From the NCBI RefSeq assembly GCF_964656455.1, contig NC_135721.1, positions 85,912,754-85,976,753 on the forward strand: a DNA stretch of 64,000 bases, in the 5' to 3' direction. Origin of the DNA: Halichoerus grypus (lineage: Eukaryota > Chordata > Mammalia > Carnivora > Phocidae). A model generated the notes under the pieces. The model did no database searches. It was not told the origin of the DNA and saw nothing but the letters and a program-made list of their open reading frames with translations. Below are positions 34,150 to 45,420 of this stretch, in pieces (the first letter of the stretch is position 1; each line of letters begins with the position of its first letter). The translations under genes were made by a program, and so were the position numbers.

Positions 34150-35040
34150 TTTTGGTCTATGACAACACAGATTTATTAGGAAATCAAACAGCAGGTGGGA
34201 GGAGGTCCCCTGACAGTAGTGGAGAGCTGTGACCGAGGAACGCCGGCTGAAATGGGAGATTGGAGTAAAGCATCATACATCCAGCAGCCTTCTACCTCAC
34301 GCCTGAGGAGAGCTGGTCATCACATGGAGAGAGCAGCCGAGAAAAACTGACCTTGGAAATAAACATGGCTGAGTGGATTATCCCTCCTTTCAGCGTGATT
34401 AAATTTAAATAACAGAAATAACATTAGTGAGACAGAAAAAAAACAAAACAAAAAAATGCCCAACTTACTTGAAGAACAACACTAAAATGACATGGGGGCA
34501 GCAACTAGAAGAAAATTTCGAGACAAATCCTCAAGAGAAGGCAAGAAGACAGGCCTCTATTAATCAGGAGCACTGGACAGCGAGGAGGGAGCAGGTTAAG
34601 ATAAATAAGCAACAAGAATTGATAAAATAAAAAAAAAATGAAGAAAGAAAGAGATTACATGAAGAGGACTAACAAGGAAAATAAAACTACAAACTAAAAT
34701 AAAATCCAGATTGAATACAATAAGGAACAGAACCCATAAGGTAGGAATCTAATCAGTGATGGGACAAATTTGAGAAGCTTTTCCAAAGCATAAGAAAAGT
34801 TTAAAGAGAGCCTGATTAGTACAGAGATCATTTCTATTCTTGAAGAGGAGATGAAAGCAAATAGATCAGAAGCAATAATCAAAGAGATGAAAGAGTCCTC
34901 GCTAGGCAGATTTACGGTTGCTCACCTTATTGCAGGCAAAATTAATTAAAAATATTTCCACAGGTGGTATTCCTGAACAGAGAGAATTTAAAACAGACCA
35001 TTTGCCTTCACTCTGAAAATTAGAGCAGTAAAACAATAAT
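34150..35040 (+). mobile_element. Degenerate L1/HAL1-like 5' and ORF1 region
   Basis: A-rich sequence with 'aacatggctgagtgg', a Lys/Gln/Glu-rich 67-codon frame at 34427-34630, and 'ttcttgaagaggagatgaaagcaaatagatcagaagcaataatcaaagagatgaaagagtcctc'. It resembles the coiled-coil ORF1 region of old L1/HAL1 elements. It is riddled with stops. Confidence 0.5.
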
Positions 35041-35250
35041 ATTAATACTGGAAACATATTACATGTATTGATATCTTCACATGGTGCTAGTGATTGTAGG
35101 CACTTTACGTGCATTTATTCATTTAATCATGTTATTATTCCTGTTTTACAGACAAGGAAACTGAGCCTCGGAAAGGGCAAGGAACTTGACAAAGATCACA
35201 CAGGTAGCAAGCATCAGGAGTGAATCACAAAGCTAAGTCTTGTAACTATG
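35041..35250 (-). mobile_element. MIR SINE fragment, minus strand
   Basis: 'cacatggtgctagtgattgtaggcactttacgtgcatttattcatttaatc', 'attcctgttttacagacaaggaaactgagcctcggaaaggg' and 'gatcacacaggtagcaagcatcaggagtgaatc'. A clear reversed MIR. Confidence 0.85.
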
Positions 35251-35838
35251 GCTTTATAACTTGAAGAATATTTTTAAAAACTAAACATAGAAAATCTTGT
35301 AGAATATAAGACAGAACAGACATCTTCAGAATAGCGAAGGACATAACACAACAGACACAACGTGAGTGTTCTGATACAAGCAAGCCCACGGACACACAAA
35401 ACAAAGCACACAGATGACACAAGTCAAATCAAATATAACATTATAATAATAAATATCAATCAGTTAACTTGTCTTTAGAGCAGACAGAAAGTCTTTATTA
35501 GGCAAAACCCAAATTCCAACAACATATTCTTTGGGAAAAATACACCAAATACAGAGAGATGTAAAAAAGACAACCAAAAAAGAACCGGGGCTGAGGATCA
35601 GAAAAGATAGTCTAACAAGAGCAGTCCATGGAAACCAGGAATTGCAATATGAACATCAAAGAAAACTAAATTCAAAATAAAAAATGTAAAAGAGGCAAAG
35701 GATAATGTTTTATAAAAAGTGCAGTTCTCAAAAGAGATATAATTCCTATAAGCTTGCGGTTTCTTTTTTCATTTTGAATTTTTAAAAATTTCTAACAGAG
35801 TATGTATGTCCTTTGTGACACTCTAAGATATAATTTTA

Positions 35839-36026
35839 TTTTTTAAAAAAGATTTTATTTATTTATTTATTTATTTTTCAGAGAGAGAGAGAGAGCGCAC
35901 AAGCAGGGGGAGTGCAGGCCAAGGGAGAAACAGACTCCCCACTGAGCAAGGAGCCTGATGCGGGACTCGATTCCAGGGCCCTGGGATCATGACCTGAGCC
36001 GAAGGCAGACTGAGCCACGCAGGCAT
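35839..36026 (-). mobile_element. CAN-SINE (SINEC), minus strand, head deletion
   Basis: 'aaagattttatttatttatt', GA-rich middle, 'ccccactgagcaaggagcc', 'ctgggatcatgacctgagcc', 'gaaggcagactgagccacgcaggcatct'. The segment between 'ggcagac' and 'tgagcc' lacks about 10 bases present in its relatives (the 'gcttaacg' part of the head). An 18-bp duplication with one mismatch (ctctaa-a/g-atataatttta... type) at 35821-35838 and 36027-36044. Confidence 0.95.
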
Positions 36027-36082
36027 CTCTAAAATATAATTTTAAATGTAAAAATAGTAACATTAAGAAAGGTATATATTGA

Positions 36083-36288
36083 GGGGCGCCTGGGTGGCTC
36101 AGTTGTTAAGCGTCTGCCTTCGGCTCAGGTCATGATCCCAGGGTCCTGGGATCGAGCCCCACATCGGGCTCGCTGCTCGGCGGGAAGCCTGCTTCTCTCT
36201 CTCCCACTTCCCCTGCTTATGTTCCCTCTCTCGCTGTGTCTCTCTCTCTGTCCTATAAATAAATAAATAAAATCTTTAAAAAAAAAAA
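36083..36288 (+). mobile_element. CAN-SINE (SINEC), plus strand
   Basis: Complete head 'ggggcgcctgggtggctcag', body, 'aataaataaataaaatct' and A tail. A duplication of about 17 bp with one mismatch (aagaaa-g/a-gtatatattga) at 36066-36082 and about 36288-36304. Only 56 bp from the preceding inverted copy, heads facing. Confidence 0.96.
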
Positions 36289-37251
36289 AGAAAAGTATAT
36301 ATTGAAATGTATGAAATAAAATCAAGGCAGTATTAAGAAAAAAAGCCAAAACTATATGTGTTTTTAATGGGAAATGAATAAAAATAAATGCGGCAAATGT
36401 TTAACTACAGAATTGATTAAAATTATAACAAAAACTCTAAGGAAGTATGATGAAAGTATTAAGAAATATAAAAAAATGAATTAGTAAGTTAGAAAAGAAA
36501 TGAATAGATAAATAGATCTGAGAACTAGCTATCTGCAAATGATAATGAACTTAATATAAGTATAATGCATCTGGCAAAAATTATAGATAAAAAATGAAAG
36601 TATATATATCTACCACCAGTAACAAAATTAGAAATATTATCACAGACTCTGATGACCTTTTTTCAAGTATTAGGATATACTTCAAACAACTCTGTGCTAA
36701 TAATTTTTTAAATATGGCTTAAAAGTATAATATCCAATAAATAATAACTAAAATGGACACATACCAAAACTGATTAAATATATTAGTTATTGTAAGAGAA
36801 AAGGTATTTAAAGGTTAGGTCCACAAACAATGAGCAGCCCAGATACTTTACATAGTTCAATTCTTTCAGAACTTCAAAGTAAAAAAAAAAAAAAAATCTT
36901 ATTTCAAATGTGCACAACACATAGAAAATAATAATTATTTTCACAAGTAATCTTGACACCAATATCTGACAAAGGTAGTATATTAGAAGGACAATAGTCA
37001 GTGACCAGCTTTGCTCAGGAATGCAAAAGGCTTTCACATTAGAAAATCAAAATATGTGACATACTGCATTAATAGTAAGAAAAACTGTCCAGTTTAAGCA
37101 GTGTAACTATGTGGGAGTAAGCTATCTGGATGCGAATGGGAACTGTAGCCTTCCTCCTCAGAAACACTCACACACACATGCACACAGAATGGGATACACA
37201 ATGTCAAGGCTTTTCTTTCAAGACCTGATAGAATTCATTATCCGTTCTTGA

Positions 37252-37455
37252 ATTTTTTTTTTTTTTAAAGATTTTATTTATTTATTTGACAGAGAGAGAC
37301 ACAGCGAGAGAGGGAACACAAACACGGGGAGTGGGAGAGGGAGAAGCAGGCTTTCCTCTGAGCAGGGAGCCCAACGCAGGGCTCGATCCCAGGACCCTGG
37401 GATCATGACCTGAGCCTAAGGCAGACACTTAATGACTGAGCCACCCAGGCGCCCC
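37252..37455 (-). mobile_element. CAN-SINE (SINEC), minus strand
   Basis: T tail 'aaagattttatttatttatt', GA-rich middle, 'cctctgagcagggagccc', 'gatcccaggaccctgggatc', head complement 'gactgagccacccaggcgcccc'. Perfect 13-bp duplication 'tatccgttcttga' at 37239-37251 and 37456-37468. Confidence 0.97.
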
Positions 37456-38880
37456 TATCCGTTCTTGATTTTTAAAACAATAATAATGTTCCTGATTTAC
37501 TAATAAAAGTATATCTCCTTAACATTGTATCTAATGGCAAAAAGCTAAAAAACGTTTTATGTTCTAGTCAGAAATACAAATATATATGTGTATTATTGCA
37601 AATGTTTTCTGATTGTTCTAGCCAGTTTAATAAACCAGAGAAAGAAATGAAGTATAAACAGTAGAAATGAGATAAAATTATGATTATGTGTTGATGATGA
37701 GATTGCCTATCTAGAAAGTCATAGACTCAACTGAAAAACAAAATGAAAAAGAAAATCTAGTAAGGTGGCCAACTCCAACACACACACGAGCATTTTTATA
37801 TACCAGAAATAACTAATTAGAGAGCATAACTGAAAATGTTTCTCTTCACAAAGTTCATACAAAAAATATCCAGAAACAAAATTTTAAAAACTGAAAGATC
37901 TATTTCAAGAAAACACTAATCATTTACAATGAAGAATGATACAAGACTTCAATAAATGGTTGATATATCATTCTTCTTGATGGAGAAGGATGATTTTATA
38001 AATCTATCAATTATCCCTAAGTCATTATAATTGTGTTTATAATTTATCAATATTTATAATTATAATTTTCCAATAATATAATGTAACATAACTTATTATA
38101 ATTCAAAATTTGTAATATAAAATTGTAATTGTGAATATAATTCACAGGCCGAAAAAACAACATAGCCTTGAAATAACCCCCAGTATATAGAAACATTTAG
38201 TATGTCACGCTGATGGCATTTCAGACGAATAGAGGGAGAATAGATAATTTGAAAAATCATGTTATGACCTTGGCTAACCAGATAAAATCATCTTTCATGA
38301 AAATGCTCCATTCATAAAAGTAATAAAAAAATCAAGAACAAATGTTAAAAAGTCTAAGACCCATTTTAAGAAAAATATTAAGTAGATTCATGAAATAAGA
38401 AATGAATTCAATAGTCCAAAATTTAATGCATCAGAATAGGGAATGCCTTTTCAAGCAAATGGCCAAGCTAAATTTACAAAATAAATGATTGTCATGCTAC
38501 TACATGAAATTGAAAATATTTGTGCAAAAGTATATATGTACGTGTGTGTCAATAAAAAGGCAAATGATAAAAAAGAAAAAGAAGAAAAATACTTGTAATA
38601 TTAGATTTCAAATGATTACCAATTTCCATAAACATAAGCTTTGGGGAGCACAATTATACAAAGGCATCAAAAGCCTTAAAAACCTTCATATTTCATCAAA
38701 AATCATAATACTTCATCATCAACTCTTAGGAATTTTTCCTAAGAAATTAATCATACGTTGTGTGTGTGTTCAAAGTTTACTCACTAGGATGTTCATTGCA
38801 GCATTGTTTCGAAGGGCTTTTAAAAATTGGATCAATCTGGTTGGTTATACCAAATCAGTGATTGCAAACTATTCAGTAGA

Positions 38881-39689
38881 ATTGCCTGCTTTTTATGGGG
38901 ATATGTGTGGTCACAAGAGAATCCCATCCTCTCCATATTACCCCCAAAGAATCTCCAGCACAGATCTACCAGGGATTTGTAGGGGAGGTAGTTGAGGTGT
39001 TATATGTATTATTTAGAAAACAACTTTGAAGCCCCATTAAGCACTGATCTCCCCAACCCCACCTTCACCATGTTGCCACTGAGGTCCCTTTTCCTCCCCC
39101 ACCTTTACAGAGGACCTGCCTTCTGGCTCCTGATGCCTGCCTCCTGAATTTTCAAACTGACTCTTCATATCCCCCTTCCATTTCTATGCACAGAGCAGTT
39201 CGGCTATGCCCCAGCTTCTCCCTCCAAATTTGTCCACTCAAACCTGTGGCCTGTCCAGCAAACCACAAGCTCTTGAATGATGAGGCCTATCCTCATCAGA
39301 AGACAGCAGAGGCTTGCAAATCAATTTTTTCTTTATAAATAAATTAACTAATTAGCTATCCCTAATAAATAATTATGTATGTGTAAATACATGTATATGT
39401 GTACAGGTGCCTATGTATACCTACATAATGACTAGAATATACATATATCAGTTCCGTAAGATCTTTACTTGGGAGTCTTCAGTCCCCAGCTGCTGCAGTT
39501 CCCAGCAGCCTGAGTAGGAGTACCACCATATCTTTCACAACCACGTGGAGAAGTTTCTGGAAGAGACTGCTCTGACAAAAACCACCATTAGAAGGACCAA
39601 GGGATGAGTTCTCACCAATAAAATGTGTGTGGGAGTGACGTTTGCTGTTCTTTGGCAAGGTGGTTAAGAATAGGCTTGCCTTCCTGCGT
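38881..39689. other. Unique sequence, no gene recognised
   Basis: CT-rich at 39040-39260. The 168-codon plus frame 38489-38995 runs from decayed L1 into this sequence and is not supported as a gene. ATGTATA-rich stretch at 39340-39450. Confidence 0.4.
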
Positions 39690-40130
39690 TGGTCAGGAGA
39701 GGCTAGACAATGCATCATAACCAACAAGTCCCAAATCCCAATGATTTAACACAATAAAAGTCTATCTCTTGCTCATGTGAGGTCTACTGTGTGTTCAGAC
39801 ATTTCTCAAGGGCAGCTGTTCTCTCTCTGGTGACTCAGGGACCCCGTGTGTTTCAACTGTGTGCCTCTGTTTTCTCAAACATGAGCCTTCCATATCCACC
39901 TGGCAAAGAGAGACTGAAGAATTGAATTGTGCATGGGCTTTTCACCCTCACCTCCTGGACGTGACGCACATTCTTTCCACTCATATTTCAATGTTCAGAG
40001 CTGATCAAATTAGCACCAGAGAGTGGCAAAGGACAGAGAAGTATAGGCTTCCGAGAATAAGAGATAAGAAATGGAATCTCATGAACAAAGCTTTGTCTCT
40101 GCCACACTTCTCCACTCATTTCTGACTGTT
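39690..40130. mobile_element. Old interspersed repeat, family not assigned
   Basis: 'gcatcataaccaacaagtcccaaatcccaatgatttaacacaataaaagtctatctcttgctcatg' is a common old-repeat start, followed by 'cctccatatccacctgg' and 'aatggaatctcatgaacaaagc'. Possibly an LTR of the MaLR group, and similar in style to 4215-4640. Confidence 0.45.
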
Positions 40131-40155
40131 TGCTAGGATAAAAGAAATGACGCTA

Positions 40156-40251
40156 GGGGCACCTGGCTGGCTCAGTCTGTAGAGCAACTCTTGGTCTCAG
40201 GGTCATGAGTCTGAGCCCCACGTTGGGCATAAAGATTACGTTAAAAAAAAA
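40156..40251 (+). mobile_element. Old short CAN-SINE, tRNA-Lys head only
   Basis: 'ggggcacctggctggctcag', 'tctgtagagcaactcttggtctcagggtcatgagtctgagccccacgttgggcataaagattacg', then an A tail. It aligns by eye to a tRNA-Lys gene body over most of its length: A-box 'tggctcagtctg', anticodon-loop 'ctcttggtctc', B-box-like 'gtctgagcccc'. An eroded duplication 'aagaaatga' flanks it (40142-40150, about 40259-40267). Confidence 0.9.
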
Positions 40252-40609
40252 AAGAAAGAAGAAATGATTCTACTACTGGTGTCCAATAATTTATCCAAGT
40301 TTTGCCTTTATAACCACAGCAACTGGATCAGTGCCTGGCAGGTAGTAGGTGCTGTGTTTGTTGTGAAATATATAGCTGACTGACTACCTGAGTAGATGAA
40401 CAAATTATCAAAAATAAGATCAGCCAAGATATCCAGCCATGCTCAGTGTTATAGAGGAATCTCTGTTGCTTGTTGCTGCTCTTAGGACACCTAGACTTGT
40501 TAATTTGACCTTCGGGACCATATACATTCCGACATAACCCTCCCCTGTGGGGCCATTTCCTATTACGTGTGTACACGTAGTTTACAAGATAGTTATACAG
40601 AACTCCGTG

Positions 40610-41020
40610 TGATTCCTCAGACAGTCATTGTGTCTTTTTTCTCACACTTCTGAGCTCATGGCCAGGCACTAACCTCTGCCTGATATGCCATTTTTCTCTT
40701 TATGCTCCAGTGCCAACATCAGCTCATTTTTCAGGATGTAGAATAAATGTCTTCTCCTTCAGAAGGATTTCCAGTAAAGAATCTCTCTCTCTTTTTTTTT
40801 TTCATCCTCCTGTCTCCACAGTGCTTACCCACGCCTCCATTGACCCTGCCTTCAAGCATGTTCTTGTCTGCATGTCCGTCTTCCCCATAAGACTAGAACC
40901 CACTGAGGGCAGCTTCCTCTTTGCCCTGGGATCATATTCGATGGTCTCGTACTCCAGGATTCTTTCCTATCACCTACCACAGTGCCTGACACTGAACAGA
41001 CATTTCAATATATGTTCATT
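40610..41020 (+). mobile_element. L2 LINE 3' end, plus strand, first part
   Basis: 'ggatgtagaataaatgtcttctccttcagaaggatttcc', 'cataagactagaacccactgagggcagcttcctctttgcc' and 'cctaccacagtgcctgacactgaacagacatttcaatatatgttcatt' are the L2 3' segment and terminus. The last bases continue at 41208 after the nested SINE. Confidence 0.8.
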
Positions 41021-41207
41021 TTTTTAAAGATTTTATTTATTTATTTGACAGAGAGAGAGCGAGCACAAGCAGGGGGAGAAGCGGGCAGAGGCAGAAGCAG
41101 GCTCCCTGCTGAGCAAGGAGCCCGATGCGGGACTCGATCCCAGGACCCTGGGATCATGACCTGAGCTGAAGGCAGACGCTTAACCGACTGAGCCACCCAG
41201 GCATCCC
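41021..41207 (-). mobile_element. CAN-SINE (SINEC), minus strand, inside the L2 end
   Basis: Tail 'aaagattttatttatttatt', GA-rich middle, 'ccctgctgagcaaggagccc', 'gatcccaggaccctgggatc', head complement 'gactgagccacccaggcatccc'. 16-bp duplication with one mismatch (tca-a/g-tatatgttcatt) at 41005-41020 and 41208-41223. Confidence 0.96.
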
Positions 41208-41232
41208 TCAGTATATGTTCATTAAATAATTA
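41208..41232 (+). mobile_element. L2 3' terminus after the nested SINE
   Basis: 'atgttcattaaataatt' continues the L2 end interrupted by the SINE and includes its target duplication. Confidence 0.65.
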
Positions 41233-43529
41233 CCTAGGGTGGAGTGAGAAGACTTTCTTCTTTTCCTTCTCAGGTTTTAACTCATGAGGCTCTTGTGCAT
41301 CTGCTTATTGAAATTAGGACACGTAATACTTGACTCCTACAGAGGGCTCAGTGAGTCAATCTCCAAAGGGCTTCATCTCAAGCTGAGATCTGGACCCTCC
41401 TGTTGAAATCTGGGAAGCCTTGCTACCTGGGGTCCTGAAGAGTAAGCATTCCTGCTCATTTTTGGTCTGGGGGAAGAGGGGTGCACCATAAAAGTAACAT
41501 TTAGATTGTGGTCCATTTAAATATCTTTAAATTATCTGAAAATGTCATCTGAAGCTCTGGTCTTGCCACCATCACACTATTAAAAAAAAAAAAAAAAAGC
41601 GAACAAAAGCCATGCCAAAATTTTATTGCTATTTTCAGGGTCATATCATTACAACCTAGTCATTGGGGTACTTTTAAAGATGCTTTACAGGATATGGTAA
41701 ATTGAAAGTTTAAATTTCTTAACATGATTTATTTTTAAAATAGGATTTAATGGGCTCAGTAAAAACAATTCTAACTCATCACATTTCTTTCAGGCTAAAT
41801 GTCTTTCAGTGAGAATATTGTCACGTGCTGGTAATTATGGAGAATATATTTTTCAAACATTAAGTACCATAAAAATTTTGAGATCTGAAAATTTAAAGTA
41901 ACTTCTTAGGAATTTTAAATTAAACCCCACTACTATTTGATTTTTTTATTATTAAGTCATCTCTAACTTACTCATGTGTATCTCACCCTCAAAATGTAGA
42001 AGTTATGTCATACACACGAAACACACACACACAAGTTAATCTCTGTGTTAAATATTTAGGTAGGACATTTTATCATGATTGTCAGTTATGTTACCCACAA
42101 AGGTTTTTAAGATAGTTCTGTGCTATCCAAACTTTAAGAGAATGTCGTAGGTTACGTGAGATGCATGTATATGGTATAATCATTTATTTTTAAAATATTC
42201 ATTTCTAAGTAAATTGGTGGATAGAAATACATTTAATGGATACAGCCTTTCTAACCTACTTTTTTATAAATCTAAGATATATAGTAGAGAATTTTAAATT
42301 CAGCATGTTTGCTCTTGAGATATAATTTCTGTAGGTCTTTGGGTATAATCAGAGCAAGAAATCTATGAATTAAAACTATTTATTATACAATTTCATCCAG
42401 TCGTGGTAGTAGATTCTTATGTATGTATATGGTCTGGAAATATGTAGTCATAAAAAGAAGTGTTCCATAGCTACTTTTATTCTCTTGGTTTGAATAATAT
42501 TTTATGTTTACATAAAGGACAATGTAACTAACCATCTATTTGTAACTTACCCACTCTTATTCTTAAGTTCCAAATTTTACAATTGCTGAGTAGCCGGGTA
42601 GCAAATATTGAATTTGAATGTATATAAAACTGCAAAATATTGTAACATAAATTATTAATCTTAAGAATATGAATATTTTAGGAGTAATATATTTAGACAT
42701 AATAATTATCACAGTGAAGCTGGCATCGATGAATTTAAAATATTTCTATATTACAATACATTATATAATATTTGACCAGAGATTCAATAAATAGCATTTA
42801 GTCCAGGTTTTAAATATTTGTTTTTATTTTACATTTACAAAAATCTGTGCTTGTTTGGATTTATGAGTCGAGTTTCTATTTTCTGTATTTCCACAAGTAA
42901 ATCCTCACTTTTCCATTTATCCCCAGGGGAAAAAAAAAATGACATCAATGTCAAAATCCTCTGAAATAGAAATATCCAGAGAGCTGGCAAACTAGACAGT
43001 CACGAGATCAAGTTCAATAGATTATCTGAGGAGAATTGCTAACTATGTGTAATTATTTTAATATGTATCATTAGGCCATATTTTTGTGGTGTGCAGTTTT
43101 ACATTGTTTCCTTGTTTTTAGCCCAAGGACATATTTCAGTGTCATAATTTGTCCCTCTTAATGTGACTATTAGTTGTGTTTTAGGAGTGATTTGTAGATT
43201 TTTTGACAAGGGACAGGGGGTTCTTCATATTATAAATAAATTACAGAAAATCGGACCCAAACTACTATTACTCATCATTATGCTGACAATTTAGAAGAGT
43301 CACAGCTCATGAGCTTGGCTGACTTAAATTTTCAGTCCTTCCTCTCTCGGTTAAAAATGTCTGTTTCTCCATCATTGTTGACAGGGCTTTCTCTTCCATA
43401 CATGGCTTCCCTTGTGTGCCTATCACCACTGACCTGCGCTGTGTGCATCTGGTAAAACCATCCCCCAACACCTGAGCAAACCAGAACAAAGAGGATCCAC
43501 AGTTGTGCAGACTAACTAATCCAATCCAT
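41233..43529. other. AT-rich unique sequence, no gene recognised
   Basis: More than 2 kb with a poly(A) at 41581-41598 and a (CA)n tract near 42019-42033. It is rich in ATATTT and TAATA words. No exon was seen, and decayed L1 pieces cannot be excluded. Confidence 0.4.
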
Positions 43530-43690
43530 GTAACAGTCTCCCTCCATCAGCCTTTCTCAGGTGGGAGAACTGGGGCCAGAGACAATGAGAGCCCACCCAA
43601 GGGGTCCCAGCTAGGGGACCTCTGACGGGCCAGCCAGGATCTGAATCCCACCAGGTTTCTCATCCCCAGTCCTGGCATCTCCAGCTCGCC
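43530..43690 (-). mobile_element. MIR-like fragment, minus strand
   Basis: 'gtgggagaactggggccagagacaatgagagccc', 'ccagctaggggacc' and 'gccaggatctgaatcccaccaggtt' resemble the reversed MIR core and head. Confidence 0.5.
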
Positions 43691-45420
43691 TCTACCATAT
43701 TAGGAGAGATGGTGCATTAGTGGTGAGTAGAGTGATGTTTTAGCATTTCTTCTTCACCTAGAGTGACCGTTTTATTTGATCAGCCAGTGAGGCCATAACA
43801 AAGTGAAGTTTGGGACCGACAATACCTCACTGTGGCATCAAGACATTACAAACTAAATGTGTCCACCTTAGTGGGTTAGATGCTGCAGGTGCCTATTTAT
43901 ATCTGGGGAAGATGATACATCTTCCCTGTGTCTCTAAACTAAGGCAGAGACCACCCCACTCCTTTTATTTCTTCTCTCTCATATGAAGCACTGAGTACGA
44001 TTCTGATCCTTGGGAACTGTGACAGCTTAAGGCCGTCTGCCCCAACAGAAGGCTCCCTCATAAAAGGATGAGTATTACGTCTCTTTCATAAGAATTAAAG
44101 ATCTAATCCGACCACAGCTCCATCGATGCTGATCAGGGAGAGGGGCTTCTTCAAAAATAATTACCTTTTATGGGTGAGATATTCTAATTATTCAGTGGGG
44201 ATTCATTTCAGGTTACAGGATTTTTATTGGAAATCATTTAATTTTCAGTACCTGTCATTTGAATTGGACAACGAAGAGGCCCATATAAGAATTACTGGAG
44301 CACAAGGCCAGGCCCTCTGCAATTTGCATACACCCATATAATATAATTTTTATCTTCTTTTCACATAGGAAGCCTGCGAAATTGCACATGTCCACAGACT
44401 GCTGCATAGCATACTGGTCGGAGCAAACTGTTAATAATAATAATAATAATAATGCAGGAAATTCAATTTTAGGAACTAGCTATATTTATCCACATAAGGA
44501 GAGCCTTCTCAGATGCTAACTAGAGCAAACGGAGGGGAGAAATTGTATTTTCTCCTGTTCTTCTTCTTCTTCTTTTTTTTTTTTTTTTTTTTTACTGTTC
44601 ACCACATTCAAAATGAAACCTAGTGCATAATTTCCCACAGCAACTTGGTCATTTTAGTAATGAAGATTAAACGAAAAGCAGACGGATGAGTAAGAAAAAA
44701 GAAAACTGTAAGCAAATAAGCAAGAGTTGAAATCTATAAGTTGTTTCACTAATGTATGCCACTGGTTGCTCCTAGGTCTATTAAAGCAATTCGTGAAGCT
44801 ATTACGTTTGGTTTGTGCAGCTGAGGGGATCACCAGAGCCAGAGAGCGAATACTCTTGCACGAAGCACTTACACTCGTGCCTGCTCAGATCCTGAGAGAT
44901 GCTGTTTGTCACCATTCCAATGAGGCTTCCAGAAGACACCTTGTCTTCAGAAAATATCACCTTGTCAATAAATTTGCATTTCATATGTTGCAGAATTATT
45001 CTAGGAAGTGCCTTTTAGAATGGCGTTCCTAAGGCATTGCCTTTCCAACTGTTTAAGATTCATACAGCTTTGCCTTAAAGGCTTCTTCTCAAGCTCACTC
45101 TGCACGTTTCCCACTAGCTCATGTTATCCTGCAAACACCACCAGCACCCAGGCCAGGAGGAGACGAATGATATCCGCGGGACCTTGGATAATGAGTGACA
45201 TTTTTTTCCCTCTTGGGGAGGAGCTGGGGGCCTGCCCACATAGGAGTCACTAGATAAATGTGGAAAAGAATTGATGATGGTGAGCTGAAACGGAAGGATG
45301 GTGAACATCTGTACTGGTGATGAGAGAGGGCAAGGGAGCCAGGGGCTAGTAGGACACCAGGGCAAGACGATAACGAGGCAGCCGTGTGCCTTCAGCCTGA
45401 GCCCTTGCCAACAGCTCCTA
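43691..45420. other. Unique sequence, no gene recognised
   Basis: Contains a (TAA)n tract at 44431-44453 and a (CTT)/poly(T) tract at 44558-44593. Opposing frames at 44727-45365 (up to 101 codons) show no known domain. Confidence 0.4.
44558..44593. repeat. (CTT)n plus poly(T) tract
   Basis: Five or so CTT units running into about 20 T. No SINE body is attached on either side. Confidence 0.9.

Larger units (their letters stand above)
35280..38880 (+). mobile_element. Ancient L1 ORF2 region, broken, hosting three CAN-SINEs
   Basis: Pieces follow L1 ORF2 order on the plus strand: an 'accaaaaaagaaccggggctgagg' segment near 35572-35596, then 'caccaatatctgacaaagg' at about 36958, 'aatgcaaaaggctttcacattagaaaatcaaaatatgtgacatac' at 37020, 'attgttctagccagtttaataaaccagagaaagaaatgaagtataaacag' at 37611, and 'tcttaggaatttttcctaagaaattaatc ... 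aggatgttcattgcagcattgtttcgaagggc' at 38725-38820. Reading frames are fully degraded. SINEs at 35839, 36083 and 37252 landed later. Confidence 0.75.

Noticed and set aside
38489..38995. 168-codon plus-strand frame
   Set aside because: Its first part is decayed L1 ORF2-derived DNA out of the original frame, with no domain beyond it.
40156..40251. tRNA-Lys gene
   Set aside because: It has a tRNA-like body, but it begins with the CAN-SINE 'ggggcacctgg' start, ends in an A tail and has target duplications. The heads of the other CAN-SINEs were rejected for the same reason.
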